Shown here one piece after another: positions 50,764 through 59,805 of a stretch of 64,000 bases of DNA (the first letter of the stretch is position 1; the number at the start of each line of letters is the position of its first letter). Location: NCBI GenBank assembly GCA_006218045.1, contig VBWB01000020.1, positions 42,688-106,687 of the forward strand, given 5' to 3'. Below the pieces are notes generated by a model that was not told where the DNA came from, did no database searches, and saw only the letters and a program-made list of their open reading frames with translations. The position numbers and the translations under genes were made by a program. Origin of the DNA: Stygiobacter sp. (GTDB taxonomy: Bacteria; Pseudomonadota; Alphaproteobacteria; Rhodospirillales; Magnetospirillaceae).

Positions 50764-51258
50764 CTAATTGACGGTGGCCGGAACCTCTTCGGTGGTGGTG
50801 GCGGTGGCGACGATGGCGCTCGCCGCTTCTGCTGCCGCCATGGCTTCCGCCGGCGTGGCGACGCCGTTGCCGGGCTTGGGCAAAGCCGCCTGTTCCACTG
50901 CCGGGGCGTGACCCTTGCGCAGGAAATGCCCCTCGACCTGGGCACCCGATTCGATTTCCAGGCTGTCGTGCTGGATGTCGCCGGTCACCCGGGCGGTGCG
51001 ACCGATGGTGATCTGGTCGGCGCTCAGCTTGCCCGACACCTCGCCATGGATACGCACCCGCTCGGCCTTGATTTCACCGACGATGTGTCCACCCGGGCCG
51101 ACCATCAGGGTTTTACAGGTGATGTCGCCCTCGACGCGGCCATCGATCTGCATTTCACCTTCAGTGATGATGTCGCCGACGATACGGACGTCGGTGCCGA
51201 TGATGGAAACCACGCTCGCGCTGGCGGTGGTGTGGGTCTTACCGAGTTTTCGCAGCAT
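50764..51258 (-). CDS. Bactofilin
   Basis: 164 residues from the ATG at 51258 (MLRKLGKTHT). The centre (about residues 15-125) is a right-handed beta-helix with short repeated turns such as GTDVRIVGDIITEGEMQIDGRVEGDITCKTLMVG, typical of bactofilins, self-polymerising cytoskeletal proteins. The flexible C-terminus is Ala/Thr-rich. The start lies 20 bases inside the upstream M23 peptidase gene, so the two are coupled. In other bacteria bactofilins position cell-wall enzymes for cell shape or stalk formation. Confidence 0.9.
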   Translation of the reverse strand: MLRKLGKTHTTASASVVSIIGTDVRIVGDIITEGEMQIDGRVEGDITCKTLMVGPGGHIVGEIKAERVRIHGEVSGKLSADQITIGRTARVTGDIQHDSLEIESGAQVEGHFLRKGHAPAVEQAALPKPGNGVATPAEAMAAAEAASAIVATATTTEEVPATVN

Positions 51259-52372
51259 CACGCCCTGCCGAAATGAATTTGATGGGATCACGGGGAATAT
51301 CGTTGAGCCGCACTTCGTAGTGCAGATGCGGGCCGGTGGAGCGCCCGGTATTGCCGACCAGACCGATGATGGTGGCCCGCGTCACCTTTTGTCCCGGCTG
51401 CACCTTGATGCGGGACAGGTGGGCATAGCGGGTTTCAAGGCCGTTGCCATGGTCGATGTCGACGGTCAGGCCGTAGCGCGATTTTTCACCGGCATCAGCC
51501 ACCGTGCCATCGCCGGTGGCATAAATCGGGGTGCCGACCTGGGCCCCCAGATCGATGCCTTCATGGATGCCGGTCCGGTTGTTGAGCGGGTCGTTGCGGG
51601 TGCCGAAGCCACTGTTGAAGTCGTAGCCGCTGTGGATGGGCTCGGCCAGGGGCAGGCGCTGCAAGGCGGCCTTGACCCCGATCCAGTGCTGCACTGTGGT
51701 GATCATCGCCCCCGCCGTGCCATCGCTGTCGACGGCGCCGCGGAACGGAATGAACGGGCCGCCCTGACCGGGCGAGCGCTTGCTGTCGGCGAACAGGCGC
51801 ATGGGGTCCAGCCCCAGGCGGCTCAGGCGGGTTTCGGTTTCGCTGATGCGGGCGCCGGCGCTTTCCGCCACCTGCTGCGCCGCCTTGGCATAGGCCAGTT
51901 GCAAGCGCGCCAGCGATGCTTCCAACTCGCGCACCTTCTGCCGGGTCTGACGCGATTCGTCGGCCTCGGCCACCTGATCCTCGACCGGGGCCAGGGACGG
52001 ACGCGGCGTCACGCGGACAGTGCGCTCGCGCGCCAGGACATCGGAGGATTCGGCCAGGGTCTGCAAATTGGCGTGGACCGCATCCACTTCGCGGGCGATG
52101 TCGCCCACCAGCTTTTCCGCCGCAATCAGCCGCTGCTGGGCCATGCGGTTGGTGGCCAGCATCTCGTCGAGACGGCGTTCTTTTTCCGCCAGTTCGGTGG
52201 GGCGGTGGCTGAGGAGGGTGGTGCTGGTCCCGGCCCAGAATGCCAGGGCGGCGACGCCGACCAGCCCCAGCACTTGCAAGCGGCGGCTGACGACGAACTG
52301 CTTGGCTTGACCATCGGAATCGCGGACGAAAACCTGCCACTCAGGCAACAGCCCGCAGGCAAAGCGGTGCAT
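51239..52372 (-). CDS. M23 family metallopeptidase with membrane anchor and coiled coil
   Basis: 377 residues from the ATG at 52372, which follows a G-rich stretch; starts at 52441 (ATG) and 52462 (GTG) would extend it by 23 or 30 residues and cannot be excluded. A short cytoplasmic N-terminus, one membrane segment (VLGLVGVAALAFWAG), a periplasmic coiled coil (ERRLDEMLATNRMAQQRL and onward) and a LytM/M23 domain follow. Zinc ligands are visible in GIHEGIDLGA (H-x3-D) and GPHLHYE. It is a probable peptidoglycan endopeptidase (LmdC-like), and the overlapping bactofilin gene argues for localisation by that scaffold. Confidence 0.88.
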   Translation of the reverse strand: MHRFACGLLPEWQVFVRDSDGQAKQFVVSRRLQVLGLVGVAALAFWAGTSTTLLSHRPTELAEKERRLDEMLATNRMAQQRLIAAEKLVGDIAREVDAVHANLQTLAESSDVLARERTVRVTPRPSLAPVEDQVAEADESRQTRQKVRELEASLARLQLAYAKAAQQVAESAGARISETETRLSRLGLDPMRLFADSKRSPGQGGPFIPFRGAVDSDGTAGAMITTVQHWIGVKAALQRLPLAEPIHSGYDFNSGFGTRNDPLNNRTGIHEGIDLGAQVGTPIYATGDGTVADAGEKSRYGLTVDIDHGNGLETRYAHLSRIKVQPGQKVTRATIIGLVGNTGRSTGPHLHYEVRLNDIPRDPIKFISAGRDAAKTR

Positions 52373-52551
52373 CGCCCCCCGGCCGTGATTCCCGATTTTC
52401 AGGCCAAACGTCTTTTGCGGCACCAGCGGATTACCCCCCATGTGGCGTGTGCGGTTCGTCACATCCTGTCACGGGCGCAGTGTACTGGCGCCGGCGGCGT
52501 TAATCTATAGGTAATGAGTCCGAATGATTGGTTAAATCGGTTTCACCGATA

Positions 52552-54615
52552 TCAGCGGCTTTCCCGCTTCCACCCCAGCAACAGCGCCGCCGCCGCCAGC
52601 GCCAGCAGCAAAGCTGGCGGCAGCAGCGGGTTTTGGCGGATACCGTGAACGGCGTAATCGCCCCGGCGCACCAGTCCCAGCCAATGCGGGCCGGACAAGG
52701 CACCGGCGCCGCCCACTTGGCGCAGCTCCGGCAGCCCGTCGCCCTGGACATGGCGGATCGAGCCCTCATTGGCGGCGACCACCGGGGCCAGGATAGCGGC
52801 GGTGGCGGTGATCTCGGCCAGTTCGGGATTGGTCAGGCTGCCTTGGGCGGCCAGGGCGACATGGGAATCGGCTCGTGCCGTCCACAATCCGGGTTGGGGA
52901 GCGGCCACGGTGGCGATCCAGGCGCCGTCGCCGCGATCCTTCAGCGTCACCGCGGTGACGGAGCCGTCGGGTGCGGTGATTTCAGCCTCGCCGCCTCCGG
53001 CGGCGGTGATTTCGGCCTCGGAGCCTCCGGCGGTCCCCCCGGCGGTCAAGCTGCGGCGGGTGAGGTGGAGCTGTCCGCCCTGGATGATTGCGTTCAGGGA
53101 TTCGGCTTCCAATTCGGGCTCGCGCATCAGCCAATGGGCTAGGCGGCGCAGCAATTCGTCATGGGGGCCGCCCCCTTGGTAGCCGCGCGCCCACAGCCAG
53201 ATGGTGTCGGACAGAACTTGGGCCACCCGGCCCCGGCCGACCTGATCGAGCACCAAAAGCGGTTTGCCGTCGGCGCCCTGCAACAAGGCGGTGCCGCGAT
53301 TTTGCCGCACCGGGATTTGCCGCAGCCACGGTCCCCATTCCGCTGGCTTCGGCAAGCCGGCGGTGACCGGATGGCGCCGCCCGGCCTCGGTCAGGGTGGG
53401 AATGAAGGGGGATTGGATCAGGCCGCCTTCGGGGCTGGTGGGCAGGATGTCGCCCAAGGCGGCGCTCACGGTGCTGTCGGCCTCGGTGTATTCCGGCCCG
53501 GCGGCGGCCAGAAGGGCGCCGCCGCCTTGCACGTATTGGCTCAGGAATTGGTAATAAGGCGCCGCCATGATGCCGCGATGGCGATAGCGGTCGAACACCA
53601 CCAGATCGAAATCCTTGAGCTTTTCCTCGAACAATTCCCGCACCGGAAAGGTGATCAGGGCCAATTCGCGGATGGGGGTGCGGTCGTCCTTTTCCGGCGG
53701 GCGCAAGATGGTGAAATGCACCAGATCCACTGCCGGGTCCGATTTCAGCAGATTGCGCCACACCCGTTCGCCCGCATGGGGCTCGCCCGAGATCAGCAGC
53801 ACCTTCAAGCGGTCGCGCACCGCCCCGATGGCGGTGGCGGTGCGGTTGTTGGCCGGCATCAGGTCGCCGTCGGTGACCGGCGTTGCGATTTCGACGATGA
53901 CCTGGCCGGCATGGCGCACCGGGATGTCGACGGTGACGTCGCGGTTCAAGGGCAAGGTGGTGGACAGGAATTCGCTGCCGTCGACGCTTATGGTGACCGG
54001 GGCGCCGCCCTTGCCGTGCGGGTCGTCCAGGCGCAGGCCGAGTTGGGCATTGCGCCCGACCAGGGCGAAGGCAGGGGTGCGGGTGATGATGGCGCGGCGG
54101 TCGCGTTCATCGGCGCTGCCGGTCAGCAGCACATGCAAGGGTGCCCCCAAGGCGGCGGCGGGCAGATCGTGGACGCGTCCGTCACTGATCAGGATGATGC
54201 CCGACAGGCGGCGGCGCGGCAGATCGGCCAGGGCCGCTTGCATGGCGCCGAATATCTTGCTGTCGCCGTCGTGATGGCGGATGCGCACCTCAAGATTGGG
54301 CAGGGCGGCCAGCTTTTCCTGCACATGGGCCAGGGCGCGCGCGGTTTGCGCCGGGCGGTCGGCCAGACGTTGCGACGGGCTGTCGTCGACCATCACCAGG
54401 ACGATGTCGGCCAGTGGTTGGCGCTGCTCGGCCACCAGGCGGGGATCGGTCAGGGCGGCCAGCACCAAGGCCATGGCCAGCAGCCGCCAGCCGGTGCCGG
54501 CGACCCGTCGCCACAGGCCGGCGGCGGTGGCCATGGCTGCGGCCAGCGCCAGGGCCAGCAGCCAGGGCAGCGGGATCAATGGTGAAAATTGCAGATCGGC
54601 AAAGGCGTTCATCAT
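52552..54615 (-). CDS. Membrane protein with GATase-like domain (last gene of the moxR operon)
   Basis: 687 residues from the ATG at 54615, overlapping the upstream stop (ATGATGA). Two N-terminal membrane helices (LPWLLALALAAAMATAAGLW and WRLLAMALVLAALTD) precede a VWA-like stretch (DIVLVMVDDSPSQRLAD, about 83-99), then a class I glutamine amidotransferase-like fold without an obvious catalytic Cys (KDFDLVVFDRYRHRGIM; YVQGGGALLAAAGPEYTE). The C-terminus has a membrane helix and KRESR. A 30-base tandem duplication encodes repeated EAEIT units (52973-53032). Role unknown; conserved in MoxR-DUF58 operons. Confidence 0.78.
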   Translation of the reverse strand: MMNAFADLQFSPLIPLPWLLALALAAAMATAAGLWRRVAGTGWRLLAMALVLAALTDPRLVAEQRQPLADIVLVMVDDSPSQRLADRPAQTARALAHVQEKLAALPNLEVRIRHHDGDSKIFGAMQAALADLPRRRLSGIILISDGRVHDLPAAALGAPLHVLLTGSADERDRRAIITRTPAFALVGRNAQLGLRLDDPHGKGGAPVTISVDGSEFLSTTLPLNRDVTVDIPVRHAGQVIVEIATPVTDGDLMPANNRTATAIGAVRDRLKVLLISGEPHAGERVWRNLLKSDPAVDLVHFTILRPPEKDDRTPIRELALITFPVRELFEEKLKDFDLVVFDRYRHRGIMAAPYYQFLSQYVQGGGALLAAAGPEYTEADSTVSAALGDILPTSPEGGLIQSPFIPTLTEAGRRHPVTAGLPKPAEWGPWLRQIPVRQNRGTALLQGADGKPLLVLDQVGRGRVAQVLSDTIWLWARGYQGGGPHDELLRRLAHWLMREPELEAESLNAIIQGGQLHLTRRSLTAGGTAGGSEAEITAAGGGEAEITAPDGSVTAVTLKDRGDGAWIATVAAPQPGLWTARADSHVALAAQGSLTNPELAEITATAAILAPVVAANEGSIRHVQGDGLPELRQVGGAGALSGPHWLGLVRRGDYAVHGIRQNPLLPPALLLALAAAALLLGWKRESR

Positions 54616-57314
54616 TGTCCCAGGCGCTCCAGGATCGCCGGCAGATGCACCTGATCGGCCTTGTAATTGCCGGTCAACGCGTACATCACCAGATTGACGC
54701 CGAAGCGCCAAGCCAGTTCACGCTGGCGCTCGCCGCCGGGGACGCAGGGAAAGGACGGTCGGCCCTGTCCGTCCAAGGCCCAGGCGCCGGCCCAATCGTT
54801 GCCGCCGACCACCACCGGCGACACGCCGTCGGGGCCGTCGCCGCCGGCTTCCGCCACCCAGACGGCGCCGTCCCAACGTCCGGGCAATTCCTTCAGCAGA
54901 TAGAACGAGCGGGTCAGCACATGATTGCCGTCGACCATGATCAAAGGCGGCACCGCCAGACCTTGGGTCAGGGCGCGCAGGATGGCCGGGTCGGCGGTGT
55001 TGGCGCTTTCCGCCCCGGTATCCAAGACGATCATGCCGCCCGAGCGCAGATAAGCGTTCAATTTGTCCATGGCGGCGGCGGAGGGCGGTTTCTGCGCCGC
55101 GGTCAGCGGCCAGTAGACGATGGGGAAGAACAGCACCGGGTCGCGTTCCAGGTCCACCGCCATGGGGGTGTCCAGCCGTGCGGTCGAGCGTTCCGCCACC
55201 AGCCGCGACAGGGCGGTCAGCCCGGCCCGGGCCTTGCCGTCGACGAAGCCGTCGCCGGTATGGACGAAAGCCAGTCGGGTCGACAGCGTCGCGCGCAGGG
55301 CGAAGGCATCGTCGGCGGTGCGCTCTTGGGCGGTGCGCTCTTGAGCGGTGGCGGGGGCCTGGGGCATGGCGATCAGTCCCAGCACCAAGAGGGCGACGGC
55401 GTGGCGCCGCCAGCCGCGCCAGGCCACGGCGACCATCTGGTCGAGGATCAGCAGAACCAGGCCAGCGGCCAGCAGATAGCCGGACAGGTCCAGAGCGGCG
55501 ATGCGCTGATCGATGGCGCGCACCTGGATGCCGGGGGGCGGCGTCAGCGCCACCGGGTCGGCCAGATGCGCCCCCAGGTTGAAGGCGACGCGGCCCTCAT
55601 CGGGGCCGTAGAGGCCGGGCGGATGACGGGGCGAGGGGGGCAAGGCGGCATGGTCCGCCGGCAGGGCCTCGACCACGCCGCCGGCCGGATGGCGGCGGCC
55701 GAAACCGTCCACAACCTCGCTGGCGGTCAGGGCGCCGGAGATGGTGCCGGCAGTGCGCCCCAGGGCGATCAACCGGCGCATCAGGTCGGGAAACACGCCC
55801 GACAGGGGCAGGTTGCTCCAGGCGGCGTTGGCGCTGGTATGGATCAGCACCAGCCAGCCCTGGCCCTGGCGGGCGGCGGTGATCAGGGGGGTGCCGTCGC
55901 TTAAATGAGCCCAGCCGCGCTCGCTCAGTTCCGGCGCCGGATCGGCCAGAACCTGGGCGGAAACCCGGATTTCCGGGTCGAGGCGCAGACCGGCCAACGG
56001 CGAGGTTTCGGCGAAGTCGGCCAGGGCTTGCGGCTCGGTCCATGACATCGCCCCGCCCAAGGACCGACCGCCGGCGCGCAAGCGTACCGGCAGCAAGCCG
56101 TCGCCGCCGCCGCTCGACACCATCTGTGCCGTCGCCGGTCCGGCGAAGCGGATCAGCACGCCGCCTTGTTCCACCCATTTCATGATCTCGCCGGTGCCGT
56201 CGGGCAAGGGCAGGTCGGCGACGACCATGGCGTCGGGGCGGCGCGGCAACACGGTGGATACGTCGCCCTTGATCAGTTCGGCATGGGGCGACAAGGCCCG
56301 TTCGACGTAATAAAGTGGGGCCAGCAACGGTGTGCCGGCATCGCCGCCGCCGGCCAGGGCGACCACGCGGCGCTTCCAGTTTTCATCCAGCAGCAAGGTG
56401 GCGGCGGCACTGGCCTCGGTTTCGATATGGACGCGGGTCAGACGGTTGCGCACCTCCGCCGGCAGCCGCAACGGCAGGCTGGTGCTCGTCCGGCCGGCGG
56501 TGATCACCCCCTCTTCGCGTCCCAGCACCTGACCATTGCCATCCAGGGCGCGGACGGCCAGACGCTCGTCGCCCAGGCTGCCGGGCAGGCGGCTGCCCGG
56601 CAGGCGGCTGACGGTCAGCACCGGCGGGTCGCCGCCGCCCGGCGGCTGGCGCAAAATGCGACCGGTCGGCGCCGTCAGCAAGGTGACGCCACCGCCCAGG
56701 GACTGCAACGCCGTCGCCAGGGACTGGCCATGGCCGCTGTCGACGCCGTCGCCGATCCACAGCACTTCGATGACGCGGTCGTGGCCCAGGGCCGAGACCG
56801 CGCGGGCGGCGGCGGCATGGTCGGTGGGCCATGGTTTGGGCTCCAGCCCCTGGACCAGGGCGCGGGCCGAGGCGGCGGTCATCACCCGCTGCATGGCCAT
56901 GTCGGCGCCATCGCCGGGCGGCGCGGTGGTCAGCAGATGGACGGGGCGGTCGCGCCGCCCGGCCTCGGCCAGGGTATCCAGGGCCGCTTGGCGGCGCTGG
57001 TCCCAGGCGCGGGCGGCGGCCCAGCCGTCATCCATCACCAGCAACAAAGGGGTGTCGGAACGGGCGGGGGCTTCCGGGTGCAGCACCGGTCCGGCGCTGC
57101 CGGCGACGATCAGGGCCAGGATGAGCAGGCGCAACAGCAACAGCCACCACGGCGTGCGGGCGGCGGTGTCGCGTTGACCATGCAGGCCGTACAGCCAGAG
57201 GATAGCGGGGAAGCGCACCAATCGGGGCGAGGGCGGGATCAGCCGCAACAGCCACCACAGCACCGGCAAGGCCGCCAGGGCGGCCAGCAGCCAGGGGGTG
57301 GAAAAACCGATCAT
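54612..57314 (-). CDS. BatA-like N-terminal domain and DUF4159 protein
   Basis: 900 residues. The N-terminus (MIGFSTPWLLAALAALPVLWWLLRLIPP) with a second helix is the aerotolerance-regulator/BatA start, followed by a VWA-like region (LLLVMDDGWAAARAWDQRRQ) and a long periplasmic part. Membrane helices near 585-640 precede a DUF4159 domain (about 665-900: AFVHTGDGFVDG, DPVLFFPIVYWPLTA, YLRSGGMIVLDTG, LPGRWDGAVWVAEAGGDG, YALTGNYKADQVHLP). Two short tandem duplications lie in it (LPGSR at nt ~56580-56610 and QERTA at ~55315-55350). Family role is not established; the operon suggests an envelope complex with MoxR. Confidence 0.82.
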   Translation of the reverse strand: MIGFSTPWLLAALAALPVLWWLLRLIPPSPRLVRFPAILWLYGLHGQRDTAARTPWWLLLLRLLILALIVAGSAGPVLHPEAPARSDTPLLLVMDDGWAAARAWDQRRQAALDTLAEAGRRDRPVHLLTTAPPGDGADMAMQRVMTAASARALVQGLEPKPWPTDHAAAARAVSALGHDRVIEVLWIGDGVDSGHGQSLATALQSLGGGVTLLTAPTGRILRQPPGGGDPPVLTVSRLPGSRLPGSLGDERLAVRALDGNGQVLGREEGVITAGRTSTSLPLRLPAEVRNRLTRVHIETEASAAATLLLDENWKRRVVALAGGGDAGTPLLAPLYYVERALSPHAELIKGDVSTVLPRRPDAMVVADLPLPDGTGEIMKWVEQGGVLIRFAGPATAQMVSSGGGDGLLPVRLRAGGRSLGGAMSWTEPQALADFAETSPLAGLRLDPEIRVSAQVLADPAPELSERGWAHLSDGTPLITAARQGQGWLVLIHTSANAAWSNLPLSGVFPDLMRRLIALGRTAGTISGALTASEVVDGFGRRHPAGGVVEALPADHAALPPSPRHPPGLYGPDEGRVAFNLGAHLADPVALTPPPGIQVRAIDQRIAALDLSGYLLAAGLVLLILDQMVAVAWRGWRRHAVALLVLGLIAMPQAPATAQERTAQERTADDAFALRATLSTRLAFVHTGDGFVDGKARAGLTALSRLVAERSTARLDTPMAVDLERDPVLFFPIVYWPLTAAQKPPSAAAMDKLNAYLRSGGMIVLDTGAESANTADPAILRALTQGLAVPPLIMVDGNHVLTRSFYLLKELPGRWDGAVWVAEAGGDGPDGVSPVVVGGNDWAGAWALDGQGRPSFPCVPGGERQRELAWRFGVNLVMYALTGNYKADQVHLPAILERLGQ

Positions 57315-58237
57315 CGACCCAGGCCTCCCCCCATACCGCTTCGCGGTAATGTCGATATACCGCTTCGCGGTAATGACAGCCGGCTATAAAGCCCCAGCAA
57401 GGCATGTTGTGGCGGCTGGTCGGTGTGGTGGACGGCGAAGCTCCAGCCATGGGCGGTGGCGCTGGCGGCGACGGCGTCGCGGTGGGCTTGCAGCTTGTCG
57501 CGATAAGCCTGGCGCCAGTCCTCGGCCCGGCGGCTGGTGATCTCGGCCTCGCCCTCGAGCCCGGTGAAGCGCACCGGCCCGGCATAGGGCAGGGTTTCCT
57601 CGGCCGGATCCATGACCTGCAACAGGTGACCGCCGGCGCCTTGCGCTGCCAAGGCGGCGATTTCGGCGGCGATGCTGTCGGCCGGGTGGAGGAAGTCGGA
57701 AATCAGCACGATTTCGCCATGACGCGGCGGACGGTGCGGGCGGGGCAGGCCGCCGTGCGGCGGCGGACTGAGCAGGGCCGCCGCCAGACGCGGCAGGATG
57801 CCCGGCCCCGAGGCGGGGAGGGTGCCATCTTGCAGCAAGGCCACCCGTTCGCCGCCGTTGAGCAAGCCGGCGGCCAGGGCCAGGGCCAGCAGGCGGGCAC
57901 GCTCGGCCTTGGTCGGCAATTGGGCCAGTGATCGCCAGTCCATGGAGCCCGACGCATCGGCCCACAGCCAGATGCCTTGCGACGCCGCCCATTCGCTTTC
58001 GCGCACGTAAAGCCCCGGCCCCCGGGCCGAGCGCCGCCAGTCGATGGCGGCGGCGGCATCGCCGGGAATGGCGCGGCGATATTGCCAGAAGGTTTCCCCC
58101 GGCCCGGCGCGGCGGCGGCCATGACTGCCGCTGGTCAGGGACGCCGCCACCCGTTGCGCCGCCACCAGAAGCGGCGGCAGGCGGGCGGCCAGCTCCTGGG
58201 CCTGGACAAGATTGGCGGGATTGGGGTCAGGGGTCAC
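57311..58237 (-). CDS. DUF58 domain protein (VWA-like, MoxR partner)
   Basis: 308 residues, GTG start overlapping the moxR stop (GTGA). The RRRAGPGETFWQYRRAIPGDAAAAIDWRRSAR block (about residues 40-72) is the DUF58 hallmark (normally GxGxEFxxxRxYxxGDDxRxIDWKxxAR), followed by a VWA-like MIDAS region with WADASGSMDW (about 91-100). No membrane helix is evident. DUF58 proteins are the usual partners of MoxR ATPases. The C-terminus carries a 24-base tandem duplication (LPRSGI/LPRSGM) made of small palindromes. Its stop overlaps the BatA-like gene. Confidence 0.9.
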   Translation of the reverse strand: MTPDPNPANLVQAQELAARLPPLLVAAQRVAASLTSGSHGRRRAGPGETFWQYRRAIPGDAAAAIDWRRSARGPGLYVRESEWAASQGIWLWADASGSMDWRSLAQLPTKAERARLLALALAAGLLNGGERVALLQDGTLPASGPGILPRLAAALLSPPPHGGLPRPHRPPRHGEIVLISDFLHPADSIAAEIAALAAQGAGGHLLQVMDPAEETLPYAGPVRFTGLEGEAEITSRRAEDWRQAYRDKLQAHRDAVAASATAHGWSFAVHHTDQPPQHALLGLYSRLSLPRSGISTLPRSGMGGGLGR

Positions 58238-59229
58238 GCCACCGTCCCGATCAGGCGGGCGATGATGTGATCCACCGACACGCCGTCGGCGCGGGCGGAA
58301 TAGGACAGGGCCATGCGGTGGCGCAATATGGGGGGCGCCAGGGCGACGACGTCGTCCACCGACGGCGACAGCCGCCCGTCCAACAGGGCGCGGGCGCGGG
58401 TGGCCAGCATCAGGGCCTGGGCGGCGCGCGGCCCCGGTCCCCAGGCGACATGGCGTTGCACCTCGGGCAGGGGGCTGGTTTCGTGGCGACCGGCGCGGAC
58501 CAGGGTGAGGATGGCGTCGACCACCGCCTCGCCCACCGGCAAGGTGCGGATCAGCGCCTGGGCCGCCAGCAATTGTGCTGACCCCATCACCGCCGCCGGC
58601 GGGATTTCGGCCTTGCCGGTGGTGCTGACCAGCATGCGTTTTTCCGCCTCCCAATCGGGATAGCCGACATCGATCTGCATGAGGAAACGGTCCAACTGCG
58701 CCTCGGGCAGCGGATAGGTGCCTTCCTGTTCCAGCGGGTTCTGGGTGGCCAGCACATGGAACGGCGCCGGCAGGTCGTGGTAATGGCCGGCGATGGACAC
58801 CCGGCCTTCCTGCATGGCCTGCAACAGCGCCGCCTGGGTGCGGGGGCTGGCGCGGTTGATCTCGTCGGCCATCAGCAACTGGCTGAACACCGGCCCCTGG
58901 ATGAAGCGGAACGAGCGGCGGCCATCGGCGGCTTCCTCCATCACCTCCGAGCCCAGGATGTCGGCGGGCATCAGATCGGGGGTGAACTGCACCCGCTTTT
59001 CCGCCAGTCCCAGCACCGTGCCCAGGGTCTGCACCAGCCGGGTCTTGGCCAGTCCGGGGACGCCGATCAACAGGGCGTGACCCCCCGCCAGCAGCGTGAT
59101 AAGACTTTCCTCGATGACCTGATCCTGGCCGAAGATCACCTGGGCGACGGCGTCGCGGGCGCTGGTGATCAGGCGGTTGAGGTCGGCGGCCTCCTGCTCC
59201 GGATGAGGGTTGCGGCTGGGGCTGGTCAC
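58234..59229 (-). CDS. MoxR-family AAA+ ATPase
   Basis: 331 residues; the GTG at 59229 is preceded by AGGAG at 7 bases, which decides the start. Walker A GVPGLAKT (about residues 55-62), Walker B LLMADEINRASPRTQAALLQAM (about 116-137) and sensor ATQNPLEQEGTYPLPEAQLDRF are all typical of MoxR. MoxR ATPases act as chaperones that activate VWA-domain partners. It heads a four-gene operon with DUF58, BatA/DUF4159 and a GATase-like membrane protein, all overlapping by 4 bases. Only 18 bases separate it from the divergent DUF1285 gene. Confidence 0.93.
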   Translation of the reverse strand: MTSPSRNPHPEQEAADLNRLITSARDAVAQVIFGQDQVIEESLITLLAGGHALLIGVPGLAKTRLVQTLGTVLGLAEKRVQFTPDLMPADILGSEVMEEAADGRRSFRFIQGPVFSQLLMADEINRASPRTQAALLQAMQEGRVSIAGHYHDLPAPFHVLATQNPLEQEGTYPLPEAQLDRFLMQIDVGYPDWEAEKRMLVSTTGKAEIPPAAVMGSAQLLAAQALIRTLPVGEAVVDAILTLVRAGRHETSPLPEVQRHVAWGPGPRAAQALMLATRARALLDGRLSPSVDDVVALAPPILRHRMALSYSARADGVSVDHIIARLIGTVA

Positions 59230-59247
59230 CGGGTTCTCCTGTCGGGG

Positions 59248-59805
59248 ATGGCTCAAAACGGGCGGAAGAACGCCCAGGAGGTTGTGCACTTGGTCGAGAA
59301 ACGGCTGAAAACCCGTCCCGAATCGGATCATTGCGGCGATCTGGGGATCCGCATCGACCGCAATGGCCGTTGGTTTTACCATGGCTCGCCGATCAATCGC
59401 AAAGAGATGGTCTGCCTGTTCGCCTCTGTTCTGCACAGGGACGGGGACGGCGCCTATTGGCTGGTGACGCCCGAGGAACAGGGTACCATCACCGTCGACG
59501 ACGTGCCCTTCCTGGCGGTCGAGCTGTTCACCTGCCAATGCGGGCGCGATCTGGTCATCAGTTTTCGCACCAATGTGGACGAATTGGTGACCCTGGATGC
59601 GGACCATCCGTTGCGCATCGCCGAATGCGCCCAAACCGGCGAGCCCATCCCCTATGTCATGGTGCGCGATGGGCTGGAAGCGCGGCTGACCCGGGCGGTT
59701 TATTACGAGTTGGTGGCCCTGGGCTACGAGGAAATCGTCAACGGCGAGCATCTGTACGGGCTATGGAGCAAGGGCAGCTTCTTCCCCCTGGGGCGGCTGG
59801 AATGA
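59248..59805 (+). CDS. DUF1285 family protein
   Basis: 185 residues from the ATG at 59248. The GDLGIRIDRNGRWFYHGSPINRKEMVCLFASVLHRD segment (about residues 29-63) and WLVTPEEQGTITVDDVPFLAVE are the signature of DUF1285, a two-domain beta-rich family of unknown function common in alphaproteobacteria. The start is 18 bases from the divergent moxR, so both promoters must lie within coding sequence or overlap. It is the first gene of a coupled set with the Nudix and CCA genes, an arrangement seen in related genomes. Confidence 0.85.
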   Translation: MAQNGRKNAQEVVHLVEKRLKTRPESDHCGDLGIRIDRNGRWFYHGSPINRKEMVCLFASVLHRDGDGAYWLVTPEEQGTITVDDVPFLAVELFTCQCGRDLVISFRTNVDELVTLDADHPLRIAECAQTGEPIPYVMVRDGLEARLTRAVYYELVALGYEEIVNGEHLYGLWSKGSFFPLGRLE

